Assembly: GCF_004664715.2 (NCBI RefSeq)
Contig: NC_051063.1
Location: 69,426,518-69,490,517 of the forward strand
Source: Peromyscus leucopus
Taxonomy: Eukaryota > Chordata > Mammalia > Rodentia > Cricetidae
Direction: 5' to 3'
DNA: 64,000 nt
The notes under the pieces are model-generated. The model ran no database searches. It was not told the origin of the DNA and saw nothing but the letters and a program-made list of their open reading frames with translations. The position numbers were made by a program, and so were the translations under genes. Shown piece after piece: positions 36,801-49,600 of this stretch; the first letter of the stretch is position 1; every line of letters begins with the position of its first letter.

Positions 36801-39800
36801 CTCTGTCTCCCAGTTCTCCTGATGACATCCTGACAGTGACAGGTTCTCCAATCTGTCACTTGGCCTTTAATCCCTGTGCTCAGACACACTAATATTTTTT
36901 TATTTAGATTGCATTTATCTTCCCTAACCACTGTGTAAACTTAATTACACACTTAATTAATCTCTAGGATTTCATCCCATATTTAAAAACCTCCATATTC
37001 CCCATGTCTATTAAGTAGGCAGTTCCATGACCTTGAAGCTTCTCTAAACGGTTCATGAGCTGGGAGACCCCAAAACTGTACCCTTGGGGCAAGGAGGCCA
37101 GGCTGCCTGCACTGTCTGGCTGAGACACTCACAACTCAGCCTGGAGAGGGACTTTTGGCTGAGCACAATTACTGTGAACTGAGAGAAAATGGCTGCAGAG
37201 AGAGTCAAGGTTGATTTAGTTGAGGGAGACAATGAGAGGTTGAGAATGTCTTTGCTGGAAGGCTTTAAGGAACAGGATTCAATATAATAGGAAGTCTTGG
37301 AGTCAAAGGTATTGGTTGTCAAGATCTCTCAGACCACCTTCGGGAATGAATTCAATGAAATCAAATCTACTCCCCTTGCCATGGTTCTTCTAGAAGTTTC
37401 CAAAGCAATATGACCATGCATTCTTTAGAAATGAAGAGCACAAATAAACAAGCCAACAAATAAAACTCCCAATGAATTGGAGAATAAGCAAGACAAAATT
37501 TTCATCCAATTTTATTCACATTCATAGTAGATTACAAATTGTACTGGCTTTTTAACTAAGAGGCAGAAGTTTCCCACATCCACTTGGGTTATTCAATTAT
37601 TTGCTTACGGTTAGCGGCATGGGCAGCAGAAGGAGATTATTCAAACAGACACTCAGGAACTGAGTTTTGGACAACACCAAGATTACTCATGTTTATATTG
37701 TTACTACTAAATGGGGGTGTCTGGAGGCGGTGAGGCAATTTACCAAGCCTCCCAAAGATGACATGAAACAGCCCCATGACTGAGCATATGATTTTACCTT
37801 TCCCACTGCAGTTTTTATCAATGGTATGTGGACTGTGTGGCTATTTGCTTACACTTTTCAGCTGTTAGCACTGTATTTTCCAAAGCTGTAACAAATGGAA
37901 TTCTTTAAAAATATGTCAGGAGAGAATTTAAAGTGTAGTGTTTTTTTTCCCCCCATTTTTATGTTTTGGAAGTAAAATGCAGTGTGAGGCTGAGACTCTG
38001 GGGCTTATGCATCTGGAAGGCTGTCAGTAAAATTGCAGGAAAGTTAGTGTAAGGCCAAGCGATGGTTCATCATCTCTTTACCAAGGCCGGGTGTGTTAAG
38101 GTGGGTAACCAATGGGGCAGAACAATCTGGATGCCTCCCCACCTCTCCCATGCTGCTATAGGATGGGGTGAAAGAGGAACCAGACAGAGGACCATGAAAA
38201 CAGTGGTGAGTTGAGGTAACATGTTACAATGAGAGCGGACAGAGAATTCCTGGAGGGAAACCAAGAGAAGGGAATGATTTAGGTGGATGGGTGTCCCCAA
38301 GCTGAGACTACCACATGTCTTCTTGCCTCTGCTACTTGAAGCACTCATAAAAAGGAGGAAAAGGACATGCTCCAAAGACAGTATGGGGCAGGGAGGAAGA
38401 GTGAGAGTGGGAATTTGGGGATGGGAGAGAGCATCTAGCCGACCATGTCTTCCTCCCACTGCTGTACTGGCCATAAGGATATACATGCCTACAGCTAGGA
38501 GGAATTTCTGAAAGAACCCTAGGCTGTTTCGGCCTGGTCCAAGACCATGTTGGATCACAGCTTCACCCATTGGGATCCAGTCCCTGCACAACTTGGCCAT
38601 AAACAGGTGGCTTTTACTAGCATGAAGGACCCTGTGTCCACAGACCTTCCTGTTATTATTGTTGTTTTGCTTTTTCTTGGCCTTTTTTGAGCCAGGGTTT
38701 CATGTATCCAAGGATAGCTTCAAACTTGCTAGGCAGCTGAGGACAACCTTGAAATTTTGATCCTCCTGTCTCCACCTCTAAAGGGCTGGGATTAAACACG
38801 TACCACCATGCCTGGTTTATTCAATGCTGGGGATCAAACCCATGGCTTTGTGTACTTCAGGTAAGCACTCTATCCACTGAGCCATATGCCCAGGTCTATA
38901 GACTTTCATAGAGCTGATGGCTCATGGTGAAATCTGCAGAACTGAAGAAACCAAGATGACTCAATGACCCAGGGTAAGGAATGCAGCCCTAGAAAGGTTG
39001 TCACAGGATGCAGGGAATCATAGTTCCTGAATGGGTAACTCTAGGCCTCCCCATCCTACCACTCTAGGAGCCCAGCCAAAGAAAGGACCTTGGAGAGGCT
39101 GCACAGGGCAAGGGCACAGGGATCCTGAAGGAAGTTTTCTGCTTTTCCAAGAACTGCATTGGAAAGAACACGCTAATAAAATGCTAGCACTGTGGCTGAG
39201 GAAGGCAAGGGCAACAACTCCAGGCAACTCTGGGAAAGCTGATTTGCAGGACAGGCTTCTAAAGCTCCAGCCATGGGTAGATACAATTTAATCTTGAGTC
39301 AAAACGGAGGTTGCCCCCTGAACTCATCAGGTCACCTCCAAACTCCAATTACAAGTCAACAATACAACCTGGCCATGATGCAGATTTCACCAACATCAGC
39401 ATATCCACTGCTCTGCTTTGAAAGCACAATCTTTAGAAGATGCTGTGTCCTGTGACCAAAGCACTAAAGCTGCCTAAAAACAAAAAACCCTAATGCCTTC
39501 CCCTCACTCCATTAGGTTTGTGCATCTGCTATAAAAGTGGAGGCAATTTAAGCCCTCGCTGACGTGACTAATCAGGTTAGATAATTGCACTTGTGGTGAA
39601 TTAGTTAAACAGCAGCCAACCATCCCCAGCCCAGCAGCTCCTGGATGGAGAGGCAGGCAGAGCCAGCTGTTTACTGGGGGCTGAGCGTGCATCCAGTCAG
39701 GGTGTACCAGCAGAGGTTGCCTATAAGGAACAGGGGCCATGCTTTAAGAGAACAGGCTGACAAGGACTGTCAGACTTTCAGCCAGACTGAAAGCAAGAAG

Positions 39801-42796
39801 GTGCCAGAAGGATAGAGGAAGTCAACAGATAAGTGCTGTGGTCCTGGAGGGAGGGCCCTGGTGTGGGGGAGCAGGGATAGAGAGAAGGATGAAGGTTGGA
39901 GATGAGAAAGGGTAAGGAATGGTGAGTCTTCTCAAATGAATGTGATCAGGAGGCAGAGAGGGCAAGCCAAGGCCACTGCAACTAACTTATACTAGACAAC
40001 CAAATGACCAGGATACCAGCCGAAAAATAAGTGATGGGGAAGGTTTTGGGCACAGCATCTTCCTGGGAGGCTGAGGCAGCTGATCTTTTCCCAGTCCTCA
40101 GGAATAGACTGGCACAGAAGAGATCTGCTACAGTTGGCACCTCTAGAGTGCCCCCCAAATCCACGTGATGGGCGCTTGGTCTCCAGGAAACCTTTAGTGT
40201 GGGAGATGTGTAGGCCAATGAGATGCACCTTTGAGGGAGATCAGGGCCTCAGCTCTTCCTTGACTTCTTTTCTTTTCCTGGCCCTGGGGTGTGTGGCTTT
40301 ATACCACTACTCCTCCAGGCCCTTATGGTGAGCTGCCCTACTAAAGACCCCAAACAACAGGGACAGTTGATCATGAGCAAAAACCCTCTCAAGCTTCGAG
40401 CCAACACAGGATTATCTCCTGTTTTGTTCTGGTGAGGAGAGAAAGCTTGTGATCACGAGATTGTTCCAACAGACTTTATGGATTTTGTCTTTTGGGCTGC
40501 TTCACTTAGAGCCATCACTGCGTGCAACCCTGTGTCTCAACACAAATGGAAAACGGCCAGTGAGTTTTCTGCCAAATGCTGGCATATGAGACCACGCTTA
40601 GCCTGATATGTCTCTTTTGTGGATCTGCTTGCTCATGGCCCTGCTTTTATTTGCCTACATCCAAGCAAGGTGTGTTTTAAGTCGGTGAAATGCTTCTAGA
40701 AATTGAGTGTGGGTTCGGGAGCGTCGCTGCTCTGTGGTGTGACTCAGGAAGTTTAGCTTCCTGCAAAAACGAAGGGCAGAGTCTGAATGCCCCGAAGGAG
40801 GAAAGTGTTCAGACTGGAGATCCTGCTTCTATGACTCTCACTAACTTCTACCATTTTCCAGCAAACCTGGAGGAAATCAGCATGGGAAGCACCTCCTTAG
40901 AAGACGACTGTAGGGTAGTTAGAAACGTCCACAACACAGCAACCAGACACAAAGACCACGAGGAGGCAAGGGAAATGCAGAAACTCACTGCTCATTCATC
41001 TTCATTTCAGCTACCCTTGACCTTTGTTTTGACCCAAAAACTATGTTTAAAAATCGAGAAATGGTATAAATGGCTTTTGATTTTAGTTTTCTGGACTTGT
41101 GACATTTATCTATATAAACACTTTCTCTCCCTTTACCCGAATCTTTAAATTAATAGCAGTTTTCACAAGTCTTTCTTTGTGCTCGGTTCATATGAAATTC
41201 AAAAAGTCAGATGAATCTTATGCCTGGGAGAAGTATTTTAGATTCTAATTTGTACTTTCAACAAGCCTGGAGTGACACTGGAGCCCGGCTTTAGAGGCGC
41301 CAGCAGTGGAGGCAGGTCAAAGCTTATAGCAATAATATCAAACAATTTGGCAATAATGTCAAATGGTACAAAAGCATTTTGATTCCAAAATTACATTTCT
41401 GAGTATGTATACTGGGGAAACATTCAATATGATTCAAGCTATGTGAATGAGCAGGTACACAGTACATTTATTGATAGTAGAAACTGAGCAGCCTAGGGCA
41501 AAAAAGTCAATCTGTTTCCAGAAGTGTTATATCTCCATTAAAATCAGATTTAAAAATTACACACACACACACATATGCACACCACATATATATTAATGTA
41601 TATTTGTGTATATTATATGTGTGTGTGAGTGGGTATGTGTGTGTGGGAGTACACAGCCCACCCGCAGAGGTCAGGAGTGCACAGCCCACCTGCAGAGGCC
41701 AGGAGTGCACAGCCCACCTGCAGAGGTCAGGAGTGCACAGCCCACCTGCAGAGGTCAGGAGTGAGTGCACAGTCCACCTGCAGAGGTCAGGAGTGCACAG
41801 CCCACCTGCAGAGGCCAGGAGTGAGTGCACAGCCCACCTGCAGAGGCCAGGAGTGCACAGCCCACCTGCAGAGGTCAAGAGTGCACAGCCCACCTGCAGA
41901 GGCCAGGAGTGCACAGCCCACCTGCAGAGGCCAGGAGTGCACAGCCCACCTGCAGAGGCCAGGAGTGCACAGCCCACCTGCAGAGGTCAGGAGTGAGTGC
42001 ACAGCCCACCTGCAGAGGCCAGGAGTGCATAGCCCACCTGCAGAGGTCAGGAGTGCACAGCCCACCTGCAGAGGCCAGGAGTGCACAGCCCACCTGCAGA
42101 GGTCAGGAGTGAGTGCACAGCCCACCTGCAGAGGTCAGGAGTGCACAGCCCACCTGCAGAGGTCAGGAGTGCACAGCCCACCTGCAGAGGTCAGGAGTGC
42201 ACAGCCCACCTGCAGAGGTCAGGAGTGCACAGCCCACCTGCAGAGGCCAGGAGTGCACAGCCCACCTGCAGAAGCCAGGAGTGCACAGCCCACCTGCAGA
42301 GGCCAGGAGTGCACAGCCCACCTGCAGAGGCCAGGAGTGCACAGCCCACCTGCAGAGGCCAGGAGTGCACAGCCCACCTGCAGAGGCCAAAGGGGGTCGT
42401 TGAGTGTCCTGTTCTCAGTCTCCACCTTATTCCCTGAGACTAAACATCTCACTGTACCCAAAGCTCACCTTTTGGTTAGGCTGGCCAGCCAGCAAGCTCC
42501 TAGGACCCATCTGTCTCCTGCCTCAGCAGTAGAATGGGTCACTATGCTGAGCTAAGCTTTTTTAAAAACAAGTATTCTAGGGATTCAAACTCAGGTCTTC
42601 ATGCTTTCACAGAAAATGCTCTAAACCCATTAAGCCCTCTTTCCAGCCTTAGGATTTAATGTAAAGTCCATATAAACACCAGTAAGGGACAGCTAGAAAC
42701 CAAGGACCATCCTCCCCAAAGAGGAAGACAGAAGAGGACAGATTCTTCAGTAAGGATGGTCACAGCCTTTTCTTTGAGGTGTGGAGAACCGTGTGT

Positions 42797-42853
<57 letters not shown>

Positions 42854-45800
42854 ACCTTTAGCTGTAGAACCATCTGTGAGTGCCTTCCAGTTTTGTTTTT
42901 ATCTGTCCCTCCAGTCCTCACACTCTTTGCACACTTACATCCTTACCATTTGGAAGCTCCGGGTGAAGTGGAATTCACACTGCATCATGTCAAAGAAGAT
43001 GGGAATGGTGGCTTTTCGAAGTTCCGTCTCAGGAATCAGCGTCATTTCCAATATCGGGCCGACCATTTCCGGGATGAATTTTATCTTATGTTGACCTTTC
43101 AATAAAGAAATGTGACAGCTATTATTATTATTATTATTATTGTTGTTGTTGTTATTGTTTGTGTTTTTCGAGACAGGGTTTCTCTGTATAGCTTTGCGCC
43201 TTTCCTGGAACTCGTTTTATAGACCAGGCTGGCCTCGAACTCACAGAGATCCGCCTGCCTCTGCCTGCCTCCCAAGTGCTGGGATTAAAGGCGTGCGCCA
43301 CCGCCGATATCTATTATTTTTAAAAAGAAAGGGGTGGATTTTCAAAGAGCATTTAAGAACACAGAACACAGCAGCCCAGACCCTGTGATTTTGAATGGGA
43401 GTTTCCACGGTTGTGAACCCAATCTTGCTTGTAAGGAGTTTGAACACTTCCATTCATGTGTGGACTGAAGGCTGAGGAGGTAGCTCAGTAGGTAAAGCAT
43501 TTGCCATGTAAGCATGCAGACTGGGGTTCAGAACCCCAGTACCCACATAAAAGCGGAAGAGGCATGGCGGCACTCATCCAGCACATGAGAGGCAGAGACT
43601 GGATCCCTGGGGCAGGATGATGAGATGAGTCGGACTAGCCGACACAGCAAGCTCTGAGTTCAGTGAGAGACCCTGCCTCAGTAAATAAAGTAGAGGGCAT
43701 GGAGAAATGACACTCAAAGCGAAACTATGGTTTCTACGTCTGTGGAACACATGAGCATGCCACATCCATATATGCATGCAAAAAACAAAAATATGGATAG
43801 AATTCCTAGTGATACAAGGGAAGTGACTTAAAGACACATGCACTTTAAGTCTATTACAGAAGGGCAGGGAGGGTCCAGTCTCCCATCTTAAAGTGGAGTT
43901 GAGAAGGTTGAATTGTGAGGAAATCATGAGCAAGCAACGAGACACTATCCTCTACATGGGTCTCAGGCCAGCAAGATAGCACAGTAGATAAAGGTGTTTG
44001 CCACCAAGCCTCGTGACCCGAGCATGGTCCCAGAACCCACATAAAGGTAGAAGGAGAGAGCCGACCCTACAGGCCAGCCTCTCGTCTCCATTCAGGTACT
44101 GTAGCATGGATACCCCCTCCCCCTTATCATCCACACAATACAGTAATAATGAAAAAAAAAATACTTAGAAACTTGTTAACAGGGGCTGGAGAGATGGCTC
44201 AGCAATTAAGAGCACTGGTTGCTCTTCCAGAGGACCAGGCTTCATTTCCCAGCACCCACATGGCAGCTCACAACTGTCTGTACCTTCAGGTGCAAGGGAC
44301 CTGGCACACTCTCACAGACATACAAGCAGGCAAAAGACCAAGGCACACAAAATAAAAACTTGTCACCTGTGGGCACATCTTGTTCAGTGTGTTTAGTGGC
44401 AGGTACTATCATATTCTTTTAGAGCGCTTGTTTGTATGTTTGTTTTGAGACAAGATCTCCCTATATATTGACCAGACAGGCTGGTTTCACAAGAAGTCAA
44501 TTGTAGCACATAAGTCAAGGACATGATCACCATCTGCTCTTCAGCAGACTGAGCAGGGGGCAGGGGCTGGGAGCGCCAGCATCTGACAAGCATGGAGCTG
44601 ACACAGGGAGAGTGCAGATGGTCTCCTAGGTCCCTTCTGTCTCCAAGATGGCGTGGTGAGGTGGCACCTCCATGAACGACCCAATAGAAATTGTAGGGTC
44701 CACTACCCCAGGCTGCTGCTTGAGAGGGATGCATTAATGTACAGAACAGTTTTGTTGGGCTAAGGAGATGAAGGGCCCTCCCTGCAAGCATGGTGACCCG
44801 AGTTCCATCCTCGGAACTTAAAATAATGAAAAGCAAAGGAGTGGTGGAATCCACATGCATTCCCTGCACGGGGAGGTGGAGGGAGGTGGAGGGAGGTGGA
44901 GGGAGGTGGAGGGAGGTGGACTCCTAGGGCTCACTGGCCAGCCAAACCCACTTGGTGAGCTCCAGGCTCACTTGTGTGTCACTGAATTCAGGACATCTGG
45001 GGAGTGGCGTAGATACATGGGGCTTGAGAGCCAGGAAGATGGGGTGGGGGGGGGCAGCAGTGACAAGCCCTAGCTCACACCCCTACTGGTATGCTAGAGT
45101 GAGGCTTCCAGGAGGCTTTCTATACACAATCAGGGCTGGCTGGGATGGCTAATCTCTGTGGCTAATCAACAACATCTGGAATCAATTCAAGCACTTGAGC
45201 ACACCTGTGAGGGATGTTTCTTGATTAGATTATTTGAAGTGGGAAGACCCAGCCTAAATCTGGGCCATGCCTTCTAGTAGCAGTCCATATAAGAGGACCT
45301 GGAAGAAGGAAACTTTTGCTTTCTGCCTGCGTGCTCTTGCTCTTGCTGGCAAGTTCATCTGTTCGGTTACTGAGGCATTCCTCTGCTGGTATTAGAAGCT
45401 GCTTTTTTGAGATTCCAACATAGAATGAAGACCAGCAGCTCCCTAGGTCCTCCTTGGGATACCAGCACAAGACTGGGACTGCTAAGACATCCAGTTTCAT
45501 GGACTGAACAATTATGGGAGTCTTGGCCTTTGTTTTTGTTTTTTTAAATTTTTCAAGACAGGGTTTCTCCGTGTAGCTTTGCACCTTTCCTGGAACTCGC
45601 TTTATAGACCAGGCTGGTCTCGAACTCACAGAGATCCACCTGCCTCTGCCTCCCGATTAAAGGCATGCACCACCACTGCCTGGCAGAGTCTTGGCCTTTG
45701 TATCATGAAATAGCCATATGCGACTACTCAAACACAGCCTAGCCTGTAAGCCACTCTAAAATGTATATACGTGCGTGCACGTATATGCAGAGTCCTTCTA

Positions 45801-46619
45801 TCAGTTCTGTTCCTTTAGAGAATGCTGACTAATAACACCAGCTTGCTGAGGGGAGACTCCTCGGCAGCAGTCTCTCCTCTTTCAGAACTCTTCCTTTATC
45901 TTCCAGCCACTGCACTGTAACTAGCGCTGTCTCGTTCCGGCGCGTAACAGGAGGGTGCACGAGAAACGATACGCCTGAGTGAATTATTTGTGACATTTTC
46001 TTATTAACACCAGCCAGCTGATCTGGAGTTAATTAATCTTATTAATACTTTGACACAATTGGGAAACACAATACGGAATTTGCTTTTCTTTATGGCTCAA
46101 CGAACGCAGATTTCTGTCAAGAGAGTCATTAAGCAAATGTGTCTATTATAAATAACCATACATGAGAAAGTAGACCGTTCTCAGAAGCCAGAAGATGTTT
46201 TTATGGAATGGACACAGGTACAAATGTAATCTCTGATAAGGAACCTGAATTTAATTAGAATCCAAATTTCCAACTTTGGTTCAATAGTTAGTACCTTGTC
46301 TTGAAGCTGCAATGGTGTGATTCTGCCCATTTCCCTTAATGCTTAGCACTTCTGAAAGGCATGCAAGTGCCGCAAAGTGGTCCCCTGAAAGTGCCATTAT
46401 ATTCAATTTCTCAGGTGACATTTTCCTTGTATTATGCCTAAAAGATGTCAGAGCCAATGCTTCAGAAAACAGGAGATCGTGACAGCAAGTTGTTCATCAA
46501 CTGTAATTCTGGCGTCATAAAGCCCTCTCTGTCACTGGCAGCCTTTATTGTTCCGAGCTGGGAAGATCATACAAGGCAGAGCAAGTGGTGGCAGGGGCAG
46601 CCACTGGAAAACTAAGCTA

Positions 46620-46654
<35 letters not shown>

Positions 46655-49600
46655 TTCATCCCCATGGATCATCACCCTTCCTTTTGGCATGGAAAACACA
46701 CCAGGCTGCAGTAACCTGAGACCTCTGAGCAGTGACACCCGTAGGGACAGAGCTGTCACAAGTCCATAGTCCCTGGGCTTTCTGATGCTCGTTATTTGTT
46801 TAATTATTTGGGACACCCACATTTTGGGTTTCCCCTGGTGCACATCCAGCTGAAGTCTGATGATGGACCTGGATGGGGGTCAATGAGAGTCAAGGACATT
46901 CCTGCAGTTTTCTTTTCCTTTGGAGAGAAAGGAGGAACAGGCTGATTGTGATGGTTTGAATGAACAAAGTCCCCGTAGCTCAGGTATTTGCACACTTGGT
47001 CCCTAGTCAGTGGCTCTGTTGGGGAAGGTTATGGAACCTTTAGGAGGTGCAGCCTTGCTGGAGGAAGTACGTCACCGGGGGCGGGCTTTGAGAGTGTAGA
47101 GCCTTGCTCCACTTCCAGTTGGCTTTCTCTGCTTCCTGGATGTAGATGGGAATATGATCTCTCAGCTTCCCTTTCCAGTAGCCTGCTGCCATGCTTTCTC
47201 TGCCATTATGGGCTGTCTCTCTGGACCCTTGGGTGACGTAGACCATTTCTTCTCAAAGTTGTTTTTGGTCATTGTGTCTTATGACGGGGACAGAAAAGTA
47301 CCTGAGGCTCCAGTAACCATGGTGCAAGGCAGACAGTCTACCTTCGCTCCCCCGGTTGTATTCTCTACCCATTTAAGACCTGTCTGGAGTTTCTATTCTA
47401 GGGACAGGATGTAGTGCTAACTCCTCTGAAAGTGACACCTGGCTTTCCCTGGAAGCCAGGCATTTCCCAGTCTGTACCTTCCCCAGGATCTGGATGTTCG
47501 CCTTGACACCTTTGATGTTCAGGAGTAACATCTGTGCACACACAAGGACCACAGAACAGAACCTTCCAGCACCTTCTGCTAGGGTCTATCGTGCTGTATC
47601 CAGGTTTAATGAAAAGCAGCCAGTTTGCACATTCCCCAAAACACCAGTGAAGGGGATCCTTGCATGAAAAATAGCCCAAGCCAAATAAGGCCCAAACAAT
47701 GCCTCTCTGTGAGTACTTTTGTTCTAGCCAGATCGGGTCAGGGAGCATGTGCTGGTTCCTGAGAGCCGGATGTAATAAACAAAAGTAGATGGTGGAACCA
47801 AGGCAAGAGGGAGATGAGGTGGCCCCACAGGCTGCCTCAATCAGCTCCCCTAAATAACAGGAGAGTTGGGTAAATGAACACATTTTCCCCTACTTTTCTT
47901 TCGGAAGAGGATGGTTTTGACTTTCTCTTTTACATGCTGAGTTTTGGGAAGAAAAGGCCTGTTGCCCTGTCCCACCGAGCAGGGCTGCTGCGGCACCTCT
48001 GTGTGAGACACCCGTCTCCAAAGACTCCACACAGCACTGGAAGGGCAGAGGGAAGGCATCCGGTGCTGCGGTGGAGTGACAGGTGACTAATTCTAAGGTG
48101 AGGAACACATCTGATTCGACTTCTATTTTTATTTTCTTGGCAGAACTGGCTGTATGTGCCTGCCAACATATTCCCAAACCTGAGCCCATTGGAAAGAAAG
48201 AAAACAGGAAACTCTGTGGAAAATAGGTTGTGCACATCCTGGGAAATCATGATGGGCTGCTCTGAGTTTGGAGAGCGGCGATCTGCATAGTGCCTTTGGC
48301 AGGCAGGTCTGAACGCTGGAGAGCCGCAGCAGGGAGGGTCCTTGCTGGCTATGATCACCCCACAGAGCAGTTCTTAGAGTCTGCTTGGGGAAGATCCCAG
48401 GAGGAGCGAAGGACTTATTATTTGTCAAAACAAAAACAAAAACAAACAAAATCCCATGAAATTCTCTTTTATTTGCCTAGCAGTTGTCCTTTCTTGTAGA
48501 TTACAAATCTCTGCTCTTTAACTGGCCAAGGTCATGGCTTCCTTTGGATCTCCTGCTTGTTCTCATGCCCAAGTTGATGTCTGCTTTTGATGAGCAAGCT
48601 TTGAAACACTCAGGTGTTAGTCAGGTGTTCACACTAGTGAGTGACAATGGGGGAGGGCGTTGGGGGGGTGGGGAGGGGGCTGCTCCTCCTCAGTTAGCTT
48701 CGTTTTTGGCATGGTGCATCAAAAGTCTCTATTGCCGGGCTCATCTTATTAGAACATGACAGATAATGTCCACCACTCTGAGACAGAATAGGAAAGGCTG
48801 AGACTGCAGGCCCCCAAGGAGGCTCTGTGGAGAACCTCACTCTTCCCAAAGCCCATCTTTCCTTCCTTCGTGGCTGTCATGGAGAATGTCATGGAAGGAA
48901 ATGGAGTCGGGGTCAAGGTCAACCTCTGGAGCTTCAGAGGTGTCATCGACAATACTTAAAGGTGAACATGTAGCTTGGCTGCCAGAGGAGGGAGAGACAT
49001 CTTTAGAGATGCAGCTACCGGCAAGGTGCACATGCTCCTGGAAATCATCCTCACTCATGCTTCTGTAAGAGCCTTAATGAAACTCATTGTGTAACCCATA
49101 AAAGATAAACAATGGGCATAAAAGTGTGGGGGGGGGGCAGAAGGGTATTAGTGGAAGTGAGAGGGGAAAAGAGAGGGTAGGGGGAGTGAATATTTTCAAA
49201 AAATCATGCATATGTATAAAACAATAAACCCATTATTATATAATTGAGATTTTAAAACAAAACTTTAAAAATAAAAGCACAAAGATCAGGGTCAGTGTTA
49301 AAAATATAAGACAGAGAAACATACTAAGGTCACTGCTAAAAGCAAAACAAAACAAAAACACAACTCTTAAAAAAAAGTTAAGACACAAATTGAAAAAGCA
49401 AGAAGACCCATTGGTTAGGATTATCTTTGGCCACCTGGAGCCAGAGCTCAGCACTGAAGTTTCCTTAGTTCCAACCAGTGACCCTGTCACTGCAGGATCA
49501 TAGCAGGATGCTGGGGATGCCGAAGACAGCAGCCACTGCTTGGCAAGGAAGAAGAGGGCACCTCATTGTACACTGATCCCTCAGACCTCTGCTTGGCTGA

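Noticed and set aside
38070..38600. 176-codon minus-strand ORF as a gene
   Set aside because: No recognisable domain, no splice context and ordinary intronic composition.
40690..41148. 152-codon plus-strand ORF as a gene
   Set aside because: No family resemblance; it lies opposite to Dock1 in unique intron and has no supporting signal.
41652..42390. CRISPR array
   Set aside because: Units are contiguous 28- or 32-bp copies without unique spacers, in a rodent intron.
41629..42555. 308-codon ORF as a repeat-protein gene
   Set aside because: It follows the minisatellite, which is open in every frame of both strands. There is no splice, start-context or composition evidence for a gene.
44183..44260. 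tRNA gene
   Set aside because: The A- and B-box-like segments belong to a B2/B3 SINE head with SINE body and A-rich tail.
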